From assembly GCA_022661535.1 (NCBI GenBank), contig JAKULF010000001.1:1736001-1800000 (forward strand): 64,000 nucleotides of DNA, read 5' to 3'. The position numbers and the translations under genes are program-made. Below are positions 11,260-23,538 of the stretch, piece by piece. The stretch's first letter is position 1; each line of letters begins with the position of its first letter. The notes below the pieces were generated by a model that was given only the letters and a program-made list of their open reading frames with translations, made no database searches and was not told the origin of the DNA. This stretch comes from Eutypa lata. Its lineage: Eukaryota > Ascomycota > Sordariomycetes > Xylariales > Diatrypaceae.

Positions 11260-14200
11260 ATGGCAGAAGAATGGGAAGATCACAGAGACTGTATTCGCCG
11301 ATTGTGGAAAGAGGAAGATTTATCCCTGAATGTTGTCGTAGATCGCATGAAAGTCGAACATGGGTTTGACCGCAAGTAAGTAAAAGAAATAAGAACAAAT
11401 TCATCATGTACTGGATACTAAATAGATATTAGGAAGCCACAATATGAACGTAAACTAAGGGAATGGGGCATTAGGAAGAACTTGAAGCAAGCAGAGCGAC
11501 TCGACATAGCTTGCAAGACTACGAAGCGGCAAAGGGAAGGGAAAGATTCCGAAGCGAAGTTTGATGGAATGCGGATTTCATCCAAACGAATCAAGAGGGC
11601 TATGATGAGGGTCCCTCTATCCTCTATATACGGTAGAAGATCTGGTAAGCATATACTATCCTATATGGGTGTGATATATTTGGAAAGCGATATTAGACAA
11701 ATTGCTTAGGTCCGTATAGATCACTAAGCTAAACATACTCAGATTCTTCAAATGAATCCTTAGTAACAGTGTCTACGCCACCACATGAGGTGTCTGTGTC
11801 TTGGTTTGGTGAACTTCCATGGTTCCGATTTGTCGAGGCACACTTGCCAAGTGAGTCGCACTATGGTATCCCGATCATCAACGTAGCAACTAACTTTTGG
11901 GGAGTGCCAACTTGTCTGAACTCACTTAGAGAAGAGGATTTCTCACACCAAAGCAGAATATTTAGTTTGAGTGTTGGAAGTCGTTTCGGAAACCAATCAG
12001 AGTCGCTCGTCTCAACAACGCTTCCGGAGATCATGCCTGAAACTCGAGACGGAGAGCATGACGATACTGCAAGCATGCTACTTAGCAAATCTGTCCCAGA
12101 AGCAGAGTCGGCAAGATTCAAGCTATTTCTGTACCAGCTTTCAAACAAGATGCAACTTTCCCTGGAGCATCAAGAGGAGCTCACCGGCACCAACATTATT
12201 GCCACAGTGAAGCAGGTAGCTCGAACTAGTCCCAAATGGATGAGAACATTATTATCATCGGACCAACCGACAGCCGTCGCAATCAAAGAGAATATCTTTG
12301 GCGCAGCGATTCAGTGTCTTGATGCAGATCTCGTTAAGCAACATTTGGACATTGGTATGAATCCAAACATACCTATCTTCAGGACCCTCCCTAAAGTCGA
12401 GTTTTCCATACCAAGAGGGCGACAAAGGCTGAGAATTCGCTGGTACCACGAGGGCTATTCTTGCACCCCATTACAATGGGCAGTGTCAGCTCAGAAAGTC
12501 GAGCTTGTCCGCACCTTAATCTGTGCTGGAGCTAACGTTAACTTATGCCTCCAAGAGCAAGATATTTCTCCACTAGAGCTAGCTTGTGCTATCACTCAGG
12601 ATTCAGTAGCTTTGACAATAGCCAAGCTTCTTGTCAGGAACGGCGCGCTAGTCAATAGGGCTGTGGACTTGTACCGGCCTACAGCTCTAGTCCTAGCTGT
12701 CGCATCAGGTAATGCTAATTTGACCAAGTTCATGGTGGAGAGTGGTGCCAATGACTTCGAACAATATCGACTACTACCACAACCGCCGTCACTGGAACGA
12801 TGTGCCTTTCGAATCGCTTTATTAAAAGCCGACCGAGCTATTCTCGGAATGCTGGGCGAGTCTTTGTTAAAAAGCGACCGAGCTATTCTCGGAATCCCGG
12901 GAGAGTCACTCTCTTATGCACGGCGTGTGTTAGAACACATGGACCTTATCATAACCGTTGGTTGTTCGCAAGATCCGAAGAAGATGCTTCTTTATCTTTA
13001 TGAGCTCGGAGTTGATATCAGGGAATCATCAAACTGGGCGTATGGCACCCTAACAATGGCGATCTTCCTCAAGGATTCTAATCTTGCTCATATGCTTCTG
13101 GATTACTATGGCTCAGTTAGCCCTGGTCAGTTGAATATCACGAAACCATCCCCTATATATGCTGCAGCTTGTACAGGAGATATTGCTCTGATGGAGCGAT
13201 TGATTCGTCAAGGTGCTTCGGTCAATGAGAGCCTTGAAAATCTCAGTCTACCAGAGGAGACAAAGGTCCATGAAATCTATAACACATGTTCTGTTTACCG
13301 TTATTACAGGTGGCGAGAAATGGAAAGTCCTCTTAAAATCGCCATCGGAGCAGGCAATGTTGAGGCAGCTATGTTCTTGCTCGCCAAAGGGAGCATTCTA
13401 CTGGGAGGTGAATTAGTCATGGCCGCTCGACTTGGCAACAATGACCTCGTTCAGAAGCTATTAGCAATCCATGAAACACGGGGATCACTAGACTGGGGGT
13501 TCACACTGGGATCACTAGATCGGGGGTTCCTTAAAACAGCTATTGAACATGGTAATAGAGACGTCGCCCTCGCTCTAATTAAACCCGGCAGTTTGCTATT
13601 GGATGGCGAATATGTTCTAGCTCTAATGAATGAGGACAACGAGCTTGCAGATATGGTTGCTGCACACACACCGCGCTCGGCTCTAATGAAACCTGGACCA
13701 CGAGGGCAGTCGCCTCTAGAAGTAGCATGTGCTACTGGGAATACGAGAGTCGCCAATTATTTGCTTTCTGGAACCGAGGCCCGGTACGAGTCAAGCGCGC
13801 TCTGCGCTGCAAGTTGGAATGCGGTATTAACACAACAGTATGGCCTCGTGAATGCCCTTATTCGGATTCGCTACCCTTCCATTATTGATCGATTTGAAGC
13901 AACTGCACTGGGAATCGCAGCAGCATACGAGGACATGTACCTTCTCAGTCTTTTACTAGCGAAGGACTTTGAACCCGGCTTTTCGCTAGCGGTAGATTGC
14001 GCCGAGACGAAGGAGTTGGGTAAATTCTGGTGGCGCACGACATTGCATATGGTGAAGAAGTCTCTACTCCATATCGCAGCCAAAACGAAGAATTCCATTA
14101 TCGTGAAGTTGTTTCTCGATAGAGGGATTTACCCGGACTCTGGATGTTTTCTACATACAACAAATCTAATTGTAGAGGAGACAGCTGTTGATGTTGTTCG

Positions 14201-14816
14201 GATGATTTGGGAAGCAAAGTCCCCGTTGGATTATAGTACTGAATGTGCTGGTAACGCCTTTGAAATAGCTATCAAGGGTAGAAGCATCAAATGCGTCCGT
14301 AAACTCATCGAAGCCGACCTAGGGGTGGATAGCCGGATGTGGAACGGATGGACGCCTCTACAATTTTCCGTCAAATGCGGTGACATGGAGATCGTCAGGG
14401 CTTTGGTAGATGCAAGTGCGGATATAAACGCATCCCCAGCATACTATCAAGGCGCAACTGCTGCCCAAGTTGCTGCGATCATGGGACACATGGGAATTAT
14501 GCGCTTCCTGATAGAGCGTGGTGCCAATATTAATGCACCTGCAGCAGAGGTGATGGGTAGGACGGCTCTTGAGGGTGCTGCTGAATATGGCCGTCTCGAT
14601 ATGGTTCAGTTGCTACTGGGAAAAGGCGTTATAACGGATGGAACTGGTAGGAAAGCGTTCGTCCGAGCCATTGTTCTTGCTGAAGAAAAGGGGCATTACG
14701 CCGTGGCGAGAATTTTGAAAGGCCATCGAGTATGGACGAAGGAGGATGATGAGGTACAAAAGATTGGAAGCGCATATTTTCGGTCTAGGTCCGGGGTATA
14801 CAGATTGGCACTATGA
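11260..14816 (+). CDS. Clr5-domain ankyrin-repeat protein
   Basis: Three exons (11260-11375, 11433-11644, 11743-14816) give 1133 residues, and the phases agree at both introns. Residues about 5-55 are a Clr5 domain (WEDHRDCIRRLW...FDRKKPQYERKLREWGIRKN), a DNA-binding-like fungal domain that commonly heads ankyrin or TPR proteins. A basic, low-complexity linker follows. From about residue 350 to 1100 there are many ankyrin repeats, some degenerate. Clear ones are CTPLQWAVSAQKVELV, SPIYAAACTGDIALMERLI and, near the C-terminus, GWTPLQFSVKCGDMEIV, QVAAIMGHMGIMRFL and TALEGAAEYGRLDMVQLLL. Two in-frame internal tandem duplications are present (see repeats). It is a paralogue of the gene at 28622. 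Role is unknown; such genes are variable between strains and often suspected in recognition or regulation. Confidence 0.88.
12819..12910 (+). repeat. In-frame 45-nt tandem duplication inside the ankyrin gene
   Basis: The string GACCGAGCTATTCTCGGAAT begins at 12831 and again at 12876, exactly 45 nt apart. At protein level this gives two copies of LLK(A/S)DRAILG(M/I)xGESL. The copies differ at a few bases, so it is not a recent assembly artefact. Confidence 0.85.
13482..13530 (+). repeat. In-frame 27-nt tandem duplication inside the ankyrin gene
   Basis: GGATCACTAGA occurs at 13482 and 13509, 27 nt apart, encoding GSLDWGFTL then GSLDRGFL. This is a second, independent in-frame duplication in the same gene. 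Confidence 0.8.
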
Positions 14817-15263
14817 AGGTGAAGGGGAGGTATAAGACAAAGGCGGGAAGCTCGAGGACAAGACTGTCATTTACGATTGAAAGCTGAGTGGATTTCTTTT
14901 ATGCAAAACGGCTCAAGCTCCGATGAATTTATTCACCTTCGGTACGCACAGTTTAAAAATTACCACTTTCGGATGGTATATTTTTCTAGTGCAAATGAAA
15001 GAGGTATCAAAGCCTTAAAAGACTTCCCTAGAGCTGAAATTTAGAAAGAATATACTATAGATAACCCATGTGTGAAATAGGGACCTTATCACGATAGGTT
15101 CCGTCCCATTCGCTTCGTGATTCAGATCGTAGGCTCATACGTATGTCCCTGTTCAGGGGTTCTGTAGGAAAAGGAAATATGAACAAGTACCCCGGATCAC
15201 GGGGCTTCTAAAGAAGCTTAGAATTAATCTATCATAGATAGCTATGAATATGATACATGCACT
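14817..15263. other. Convergent intergenic region
   Basis: This is about 450 nt between the 3' ends of the ankyrin gene (plus) and the rhodopsin-domain gene (minus). No feature was recognised. Confidence 0.5.
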
Positions 15264-16515
15264 TCATGAAGCCGCAGCAGTTATCTTGTTCCTCGTCCGC
15301 CCATAGCTCAAGTGAGCCGGAGGCCATAACCTACTTTCCTCATCATCTTGATAGCTACTACCCTGAGACCTGCTAAGGTCGTCCAACGTCGAGAGATCGT
15401 ACGAATCGTCATCTTGCGGCACGTTCCGACGCTTGAAATTCTTCCTCTCCCTATTCCTCTGTTCGACGGTGTGGATCACTCGGATCCCGTTAGGCGTAGA
15501 CAAGTCCAGACCGCTGCTTTTGCGGGAGGATAGGAAGACGGGGAGGAAGCGGGTGAAGAATGGGCGCACGACGGGCACCGAGGCACACACGATGCCGGCG
15601 TTGACTTCGATGAAGCAGAGAATCATGTCCGGTACCGCATCCCAGTCGTAATCCTCGCTGGCTTCTAATACCGGGATGTAGGTTACTCGCTTTAGAGCAA
15701 CACAGCAGACACTAGAGCGGAGGTTGTCAGCATCCTGTAGGTCTGAAACAACAGGGTCCACTTACAGAATACCCGTGGCAAATAGGAGAATTAGTGAGAT
15801 CTTCTGCCTCGTAGGGAGTTGCATCTGGATGACCAGTGGAATAGGCAGCAGTAGAATGACGACGTCCATAATAATGTTCAAGCTGCTGAGGGCTATGTAG
15901 GCGGGATAGGAATCGTAGCATTCAGCTTCCATGCTTTCGTCGATGATGGCTCTTAGCGGTCTGCATGCTAGCGACTCAACCAACGAAGCGGTGATCGAGT
16001 AGGATATGACGATCAAGATGGAGATGGAACAGGACCATCGCACCCACTCGTGAGGTGAAAGTCTAAGATACAGGGCCAACATGGACATCTTGGCGAGGCT
16101 CACGCTCCAGATGAAGGTGAGGTATGCCAGCAGGCCGTACTAGGACTCAGTGTTAGATCACAAGAACACATTAGTGGGAGGGGAGCGAAATTCTTACTAG
16201 TCGCTCTCCAATATGGTAGTCACTTTGAAGGATATCCCACACATGATACGTAAGACCATGATCGATATCTTTCTTGACGAAGGCTAGCATCGCAAGCGAC
16301 ATCACGAATGCGGCGGTGACAAGCCAATCATCGACATTCAACCCCTTCTTTATCACGCGAAGCCGCGTGTAAAGACGTAGAGCGAAGGCTAGAGCGGCGA
16401 TAGTGGTCGTCGCGATCCCAGCAGCCATCAGATCGTTTCGGCGTGTCGGGGGGTTGACGGTGACGCGCACCTGTCCCGGCGGCGGCTCCGCGTAGTAGAT
16501 CGGGTCTTCACTCAT
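15264..16515 (-). CDS. Rhodopsin-domain integral membrane protein (PTH11-like)
   Basis: Three exons (16515-16198, 16139-15766, 15711-15264) give 379 residues. The introns are 58 and 54 nt and the phases agree. The protein has a short Pro-rich N-terminus, then seven predicted helices: TM1 AAGIATTTIAALAFALRLY, the family motif VDDWLVTAAFV, a loop DHGLTYHVWDI, TM3 YGLLAYLTFIWSVSLAKMSM with ALYLRL, ESLACRPLRA, NIIMDVVILLLPIPLV, LLFATGILLVCCVA and FIEVNAGIVCASVPVVRPFF. A polar, Arg-rich cytosolic tail follows. Start and length match the family. These proteins sit in the plasma membrane and some act as sensors; no ligand is implied here. The gene is complete, unlike the fragments at 6148 and 42715. 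Confidence 0.88.
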
Positions 16516-17994
16516 GGCGGACGAGAAGTTTCATGTCCCATCCAGCGAGAGAAGAGAGAGAGGGAAGGTTCAAGTCCAGTCGCTACACAACCAAATAAAC
16601 TAATTGTCACCAAGAGAAATAGTGTGAGATGAGAAACATGAGAAATATGCGACGTAAGTTCAGATCTTTTGGCTCGATCGATGTAATTGATTAAGTACTT
16701 AAAGTAGGTGAACAAACAATTGGGTGCTGGTTTCTTCAAGTTCCAAAGACATTATACATACATACATGTAGAGGAATGCTCCTACCTTAATACATACCGG
16801 GTAGGTATTTCAAAGGGGGTTTTACGAGGACTGCATAGAGCTGAAGGGTGAGTGAGTGGGTTAGGTAACTGCCGGGTACTTTAAGTAAATCAAGTAACCG
16901 ACCCGACATCGAAACAATTGATCGAGTGCTGAGATGAATTATTATTAGAGTTTTGGTTTACATGCACGTAAGTAAGAAGTAGGTAGGCAGGTAGGCAGGT
17001 AGGCTGTAAGGCAGCACAAAAGGACGGGATGATGCCAGCAGTTTCATTCTATTGAAACCTTGCTTTTTCGTGGAATGCAACATCACGAATATTTGTCCCC
17101 TGTAATGATTGCTTGGTTTCTGCAAAAGAGCAGACTCGGCAAGGGAATGCTTTCTGTTTATTGGTTCGTTTGCTTTAGGCCTGCATGCGATGCTGACCAC
17201 CCAACTGGTAACATGTCAGCCTATGTCCAGTTTCAACGTGGCTTATTAAGCCAATGATTCAACAGAGGCCAGCAGATCGGCAGTGATTGTGCAGTTCAAA
17301 ACGTGTGTGTGTGTGTGTGTCTCATGCATAAGTACCTGAGTACCTACTTACTTGCCTATCAATGTGACAGACAGCTAGCTACATACTCTAGTTATCCTCC
17401 GACAGGATCGGACGGACAACTCTTGCGTAATCTAGCTCTAGTTTATTAGGAGTGATCGTAGGTAGAACATCAATCCCATCGTCGCTCTGTTGGTGATCTC
17501 ATTGAATGGAAAGCATTGGCTGATGTTACCGAACGGGTTCACCGGTGATATCTGGATTGTTACATACTTACTGTATTGTCAGATTGTACGGCGTTCCCAA
17601 CGGCTGTGCACCTAACATGTGAGGCGGGGCTTCGGAGCAGTTCGCGCATAAAGTCGCACTCGTACCGCGGTTCGTCAGAAGGGAGCAAACGAAAGATTGA
17701 CATACTTAAGAACAACTATCTCTACGTCCTGCTTAGCACATACGTACAAACCATCAATTCTCTTGATTGAGATTGATACACTGACTGGCTTGAGTGACGT
17801 TGACCTGGTGCATCAACCCCACCATACTAACCCCTATTTATTGCGATGCAGGGGAGGCTAGGGAGTATGCAGGGAAGAACCGATGGTTCCTTTTGAAATT
17901 CATATATGAAACACGTCGAATCCATACTCATTACTCATCCAAACTCCCCCTTCTACATGTCAAGTCTATAAATCTATCCATCGTCGCACCCACG
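16516..17994. other. Intergenic with simple repeats
   Basis: About 1.5 kb lies between the start of the rhodopsin-domain gene and the 3' end of the permease, both on minus. It contains short simple repeats: GTAGGCAG-type units around 16980-17005 and a (GT)9 run at about 17303-17320. The ORFs at 17576-17770 and 17794-18225 plus lack family motifs, and the second is mostly antisense to the permease. Confidence 0.55.
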
Positions 17995-19753
17995 TTACCG
18001 TCCAGAATACCTCTTCTCCAAAGTTCGCAGGGGAAGATAAAGAAGCAGCGTCACAACAAAAGCCACCTCGAACCCGATATCCCCCGTGGTCATCGCAATA
18101 GGCCCAACGTACCATGTCTGAGACATGCAAGGAATCACCAGCGCGAAGCTGAGAGCACCCGACGCGATCGCAGCAACACCCAGCGGCAGTCTCTTCGCAC
18201 AGTTCCAAGCATCGTGATCGTATGAATCGTATCTACCCCTGCGAAAAACAACATGTTCCGTGGTGAGAATAGCAACCATCGCGGCGGACCAGTACGCTAT
18301 GACGGCAATGAAGTTCTCTAGACTGATGAAGAAGTCGGTCGCTGCTTTGATGCTAACGGGGATAACGCTAAGATATAGGTGTCAGCATATGCTCAGCAAA
18401 CAAAGAGGAGAGATGGGCAAACTGTACGAAGACGGGTGGTTGAATCAACACGGACAAGAGTGCACTTACATAGCAGTGATGACGATCGAGAAAACATAGC
18501 GTGGGACCACTACCAGCTGTGGGATCAGGATTTGGAAGTTGAGGGTCGTCGAATACATCGTTGCCGCGATGTTCCCCAGCAAGGTCAGAGAGAGCACGAC
18601 AAGCACGAACTTTCCAAATCCCCCAGCTGGTATCAACATAGCTCCAAGAACACCCCCCACGGCATGACTTTCATACCCTGCCTCCCATTCCGGTGTGCTG
18701 GAGACGGCACCACCTATTGCAGCACCCAGGGTCATGAGCAGCACTGATGGGATTACAAGCCCCGCGTAGCCGTACAGGAATAACCTCCAACTAGAGGATG
18801 TCAGCTTCAGGGGAAGTACCTGCTTGAGAGCAGATGAACAATAAGACTTACGATGGGAACTTGGGATTGAGATAAGTCGTGAAGTCCGAAGCAAGCGTGG
18901 CGAATGGGATCATGTAGGACGCTATGATCATCCCAAAAGAGAGCACACCCCCGGCAGTCGTAGCCTCGGTAGGCACCTGTTCCTTGAGGCGCGAGCCTCC
19001 GCAGCCGACGACAATGACGAAACCAACCAAGGCGGGTATCCAAGCAAAGCGCTCGTACTGATGAAGGGTATCGTAGCCGCAGAATGAGATGAACAGAGCT
19101 AGTATCCCGATAATGACTATCCCTACGGCTTCCGATAGACCATCTTCAGCCACAGCGGAGAGGCATTGTCCACCGACAACACAGGTGATGACACAGAATC
19201 CGGTCAGAGTGGCTAGGTTCAGGGCTACCGGGATCGAGACGGGGTATCTGCCGAAGCTATACCGAGCCTGTATCATCTGTCGCAGGCCCGTCTTCGGACC
19301 TAGAGTGCCCAGGTATGCGGGAAGCGCAGCAGTCAGGAGACAGAAGAATAAGATGACTAAGGCACAATCCCGCAGGTTTAGCCCGTACTCCGGACCAAGC
19401 ATCCCGAACGTGATGCTAAGAGTTCGAATTGAATCAGCATATATTGCAGTATCCCATAATTAAAAATGACATAGTTAGCGACAGACATACGGTAACAAGT
19501 TGATATTCATGCAAGCCCATATGGAGAAGTAGCTAGAATACTGAGTCGAAGTTCGCTCTTCTAACGGCACAGGGAGAACACCCCGGATTTCGACAGGGCT
19601 GGCCGAGAGGGCCCTATTGAATGCATGTCGCAGTGCTTTCGAGAACTTAGATTTCGGTTGGGACACTTCATTTTGGTCAACGGCCTTCTCGGGATCGTTC
19701 GCCTGGTTGGTGTGAAAGATAGTGTTTTCGCCATGAAGTGAAGAAGTCGTCAT
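17995..19753 (-). CDS. Purine-cytosine permease, NCS1 family (FCY2-like)
   Basis: Four exons (19753-19491, 19415-18852, 18790-18470, 18367-17995) give 506 residues, the normal size for fungal FCY2/FcyB carriers. After a polar cytosolic N-terminus come about twelve hydrophobic helices. Diagnostic strings are GMLGPEYGLNLRDCALV, PAYLGTLGPKTGLRQMIQAR and YSFGRYPVSIPVALNL near the N-terminal half, and ISFCGYDTLHQYERFAWIP in the middle. NAGLV-type late helices end with DIGFEVAFVVTLLLYLPLRT. The family imports cytosine, adenine, guanine or hypoxanthine with protons across the plasma membrane. Phases agree at all three junctions (2, 2, 2). The ATG at 19753 is preferred because the longer upstream frame adds a leader not typical of the family. 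Confidence 0.9.
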
Positions 19754-22098
19754 TGCGATTATCGCTACCTTTAGGTAAGCAAGCAGGCAAAAGTGGCTCC
19801 TCGATAACCTTAAAAAGAGTGTGTAATCGAATTGAGTTTCGAGATTCTTGGCAGTCGTAAGTAGCACTATAGATTAGGTAAGTACATATAGGTAGTAGAT
19901 GGAGCTAGAAGGCGTCTCTACAGTTGGATCATCCCCCCTTAACTTAGTTATGATTCTGAGCAAACACAGAGATCACAAAACAACAGGTGCATCTCAAGTC
20001 TTGGGTTTACCGTGTGTTTACCTATGTAGGTAGGCAGTAGGTAAGTGTCAGACTCAGAGAGAGCATTGCTACTACACTACTATTATAACTGACTCACCTC
20101 GGGCTGGTTGGTTATCTATCTCTAATGTCCCCAATTCCCTTATCTACACCACCATGGAAAAGAATCTAGATCAATGTGGGAAGAGTTTTCCGAGAGACAC
20201 GCTAGTCTAGGTAATTAGGGGCAACTTTTAATCTTTTTGCTTCCGTAGCACAGTAGAGTATGTCAATTGACCATTCATATCGTCGAGACGGGACAAACCC
20301 GCACTGTATTTATCCCCTTTCGACCAAATCCATCGCCGTCTTTATCTCTCGGGAACCCACCACCTATGTCATTTGTTACACAATCTGACAATACATACTC
20401 ACGTGGGTACCGACGCCGAGGAACGCCACCGGCCTCTCCCGATAGTGTATTGAACCCCTGTACCTATGTCAGGGCCGCATTCAAGTGAAGGTTTGGTTTG
20501 GTTTGACTTGCAGACTTGGTAGATTAGAGAAGCCTCTATATGTAACTACTAGAGGCTGGAGTAGTTACATACTAAATATCCTCCTTCTCGGCTGTGATTC
20601 GAGCTTATCGGAACCGAGATCATTCAATATTGCCTATCTAAGCGGAGTCCTTTTCTCTCCATAATTGTCCGTTTCGGCTCGGAATCGCTGTGGGGCCATG
20701 ATCCGGCTATCGCGCCATAGCCCGGACTCGGTGCTGCCCCTGTCGTAGATTCCGCTCTTCGAACTTGAGTAAGCATGTATGGTTCTCTTCCGTCTCGGGA
20801 GGTTGCATGAGTTATAGACTTTATGTACATACCTACCCTGCTACCTATGTACTTAAGTAGGCAGCCAAATATGTAGCCGCATCGGTCTTAGAAATGGCCC
20901 CGCCTTGTTAAAGGGCATCACATGCAGTCCATGAAGTCTCTGTAAGGGTGAAGTCACTCTATTTCCTATCCAGAGGCTTCGGTAATCTTGTATCTAAAAC
21001 TAGAAGAAATCAATTATGCCATGGATCCTTTTCTGTCGGTATTTGCCCACCTGCATTCCCCGCATATCGCTAAACAAGGGGAGTTCTGGTTAGCGTGGGG
21101 TGCAGCTTCATACATACTTATCAGATGACCCCTCCTCCCTGAAAGCCATCGCCGAGTTGGACCAGAATATCTCAAACCCTAGTACTCAGCCCCAGTCTCT
21201 AAGTCTTATGCTATCTTATATCTCAAACTGATGGCAATGGCGGGTTAGTAGTATGTTCCGTAATTATTGAACTCCCTTGTTGAACTATGGTTTGACTTTC
21301 TTACCTGAATAAAAGAATCCAGGTATTCGCCCATGTAAGCATTAACTACCTACCTCGACTTGCGGGGCAATACCAACATTCATCGTCTTAAGATGCCTGG
21401 GCCTTAAGATCTGCGCAATCAACACCTCCATCGCTGGTATACACCTCAGACCAAACTATGCCAACCCCGGATTAACAAGGAACGAGACCGTTAGTAAGCC
21501 GACCAACTTGACATGCTATAGATGATGACGTCTAAGTGGTCGCCCATAGTTTCCATGGATCACAGCTAGAGTTGCCAAGTCCCAGCCGCGCTCTATACGT
21601 GGAGGGATCCAATCTCGGTGCAACATCTTGGCCAGGAGGTAGATTGAAACGGGCCGCCTCTCCTAGCCAATGAAGCCGTCCCCGAATCGCTATTGTGTGG
21701 AACTTCGCTTGTGGCCGGTACCACTGCGGCGCATTTGGCACCAGGAACTCGTCAGGGGGTGCCCTCTTAAATGAAACCCATTTATCCGGTAACTTGCTTG
21801 CGCGCCTGTGTATGGTGCGCATTGCTCTTCTGTTCATTAGTTCGGAAGTGGAAAATACTAGAGCATTGCCTCTTTGGGTAGGATATGGCCTAATCAGTCG
21901 ACAATAGAACATGTCTATTATTCGTCCTGACAATTAGGCCCTCTGTTGAGGAGAGGCCTCGCCTTGGCCTAAGTGTGTATATATGGGTTCGAAGGTTCTG
22001 ACTTTTGCGGCATCGCGGTTCGGAAAACTGTTCGACAGTAGAACTGCAACTCAGGATCATCTACCCTTTAAAGCATCTCAAGTCTAACGAAAAGGAAA
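19754..22098. other. Divergent promoter region of permease and LPMO
   Basis: About 2.3 kb lies between divergent starts. The longest frame, 21532-21933 minus (133 codons), has no recognisable motif and is probably chance. No tRNA, repeat family or transposon was recognised. Confidence 0.5.
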
Positions 22099-22910
22099 AT
22101 GAAGGTCTCTGTCGTAACCGCGCTCACTTTCAGCGTCGCCGCCGAGGCGCACTGCATCTTCCAGGTGAGTCGCAGCTCTCCCGCAGAGCAGACACTGATC
22201 TAAATACTGAGTCATGGTACTAACACCCACACCAGAAACTCACCGTCAACGGCGCAGACCAAGGATCGCTCGTCGGCCTTCGCGCCCCGAACAACAACAA
22301 TCCAGTGCAGGACGCGTCGAGCAACTCGCTGACATGCGGCGCCCCCGGCTCGACCTCGAACGAGGTGGTCGAAGTCCAAGCCGGCGACGAGATCGGAGCC
22401 TGGTACCAGCACGTCATCGGGGGAGCGCAGTTCCCCAACGACCCGGACAACCCGATTGCGCCCTCGCACAAGGGGCCCGTCACGGCGTACCTGGCCAAGG
22501 TCGACAGCGCGGCTAGCGCCGACGCGGCGAGCGCCAAGTGGTTCAAGATCTGGGAGGACACTTTCGACCCCTCGACTACTGTCTGGGGTGTCGACAACAT
22601 GATCAAGAATAACGGCTGGGTTAACTTCAACCTGCCTACTTGCATCCCCGACGGCGAGTACCTTCTGCGGGTGGAGATCACCGCGCTCCACTCCGCCTAC
22701 ACCCAGAACGGCGTGCAGTTCTACTCGTCGTGCGCTCAGATCAACGTCTCTGGTGGGGGTTCCACCGAGGCTACAGAGACCGTCAGTATCCCCGGCGCTT
22801 ACTCCAACTCGGACCCGAGCGTCCTCATCAATATCTACGGTCTCTCTGGTGGTCCCGACATGGACGGGAAGCCGTACCCGGCTCACGGTCCGTCCGTCTT
22901 CACTTGCTAG
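22099..22910 (+). CDS. AA9 lytic polysaccharide monooxygenase, secreted
   Basis: Two exons (22099-22164, 22236-22910) give 246 residues. A 17-residue signal peptide, MKVSVVTALTFSVAAEA, ends just before His18, which becomes the N-terminal His of the copper histidine brace. The second brace His is His100 in SHKGP (mature 83). The axial Tyr is Tyr185 in QFYSSC (mature 168), with Gln183 (mature 166) beside it; this set is the AA9 active site. Further AA9 strings are DPDNPIAPSHKGPV, TLRVEITALHSA-like LLRVEITALHSAYTQNG and PGILINIY-like PSVLINIYGLSGGP. There is no CBM1 or GPI tail. It oxidatively cleaves cellulose or related glucans outside the cell. It lies 0.6 kb upstream of, and codirectional with, a GH3 beta-glucosidase. 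Confidence 0.93.
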
Positions 22911-23538
22911 ATTATAAAGAGGCTATCAAATACGAGGTGTAACCCGTATATAGCGAAAACACATCTTGTTGAGGATTGCGATGGATAGCAGGGGGGTTTT
23001 CCTTCTTGTCAATATCAAAGGTGCAGCGACCACAGCCGTAAGCCCGATTAACGGACTATGTTTTTGGCTACACTTACATACATAGCTACCTAAGTACATA
23101 GTTAGAACGCGATGCTAGATCCAGACAATTTAGCAGCGTCTATTCCAATACTTATTGCATGAACTATAATAGCAGAATAAACCACTTTATTGGTGTATAT
23201 GTACCCTTATTAGCACAGCTACCCCACGGTAGAGCTCGCATTCTGCCGGCAGAAATGAAAGACTGGATTTGGCAATTTAACAGACGTCCCGAGTGCATGA
23301 TGTCGTCACAGTATCATATCATGCCATTTCTAAACAGAGTAACCAATGTTACGCACTATCGAACCAGCTAAATACCAAGTCCAGTCCGTTACATGGGAGG
23401 GACAACCTGCTAATCCGGCGTCGGCAGGCAGTGGTGTGGTCTTTCTCCTAGGTAATTACTGCCATCAATTACTTTCAACCTATTTTCTCCTTCTACACCA
23501 GCCATGCCCATCTATTTCCCAGCGACACCCAAAGTACC
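22911..23538. other. Promoter region of the GH3 gene
   Basis: These 628 nt separate two codirectional secreted-enzyme genes. Nothing else is recognised. Confidence 0.5.

Noticed and set aside
16975..17010. GTAGGCAG-type short tandem units, considered as a CRISPR-like or regulatory array
   Set aside because: Simple-sequence repeat without spacers, common in fungal intergenic DNA.
21532..21933. Minus-strand ORF of 133 codons
   Set aside because: No recognisable motif, no splice structure and unremarkable composition; likely chance in intergenic DNA.
22212..22886. Long minus-strand ORF opposite the LPMO gene
   Set aside because: G+C-rich antisense shadow of a strongly supported AA9 gene; Arg/Val-rich product without domains.
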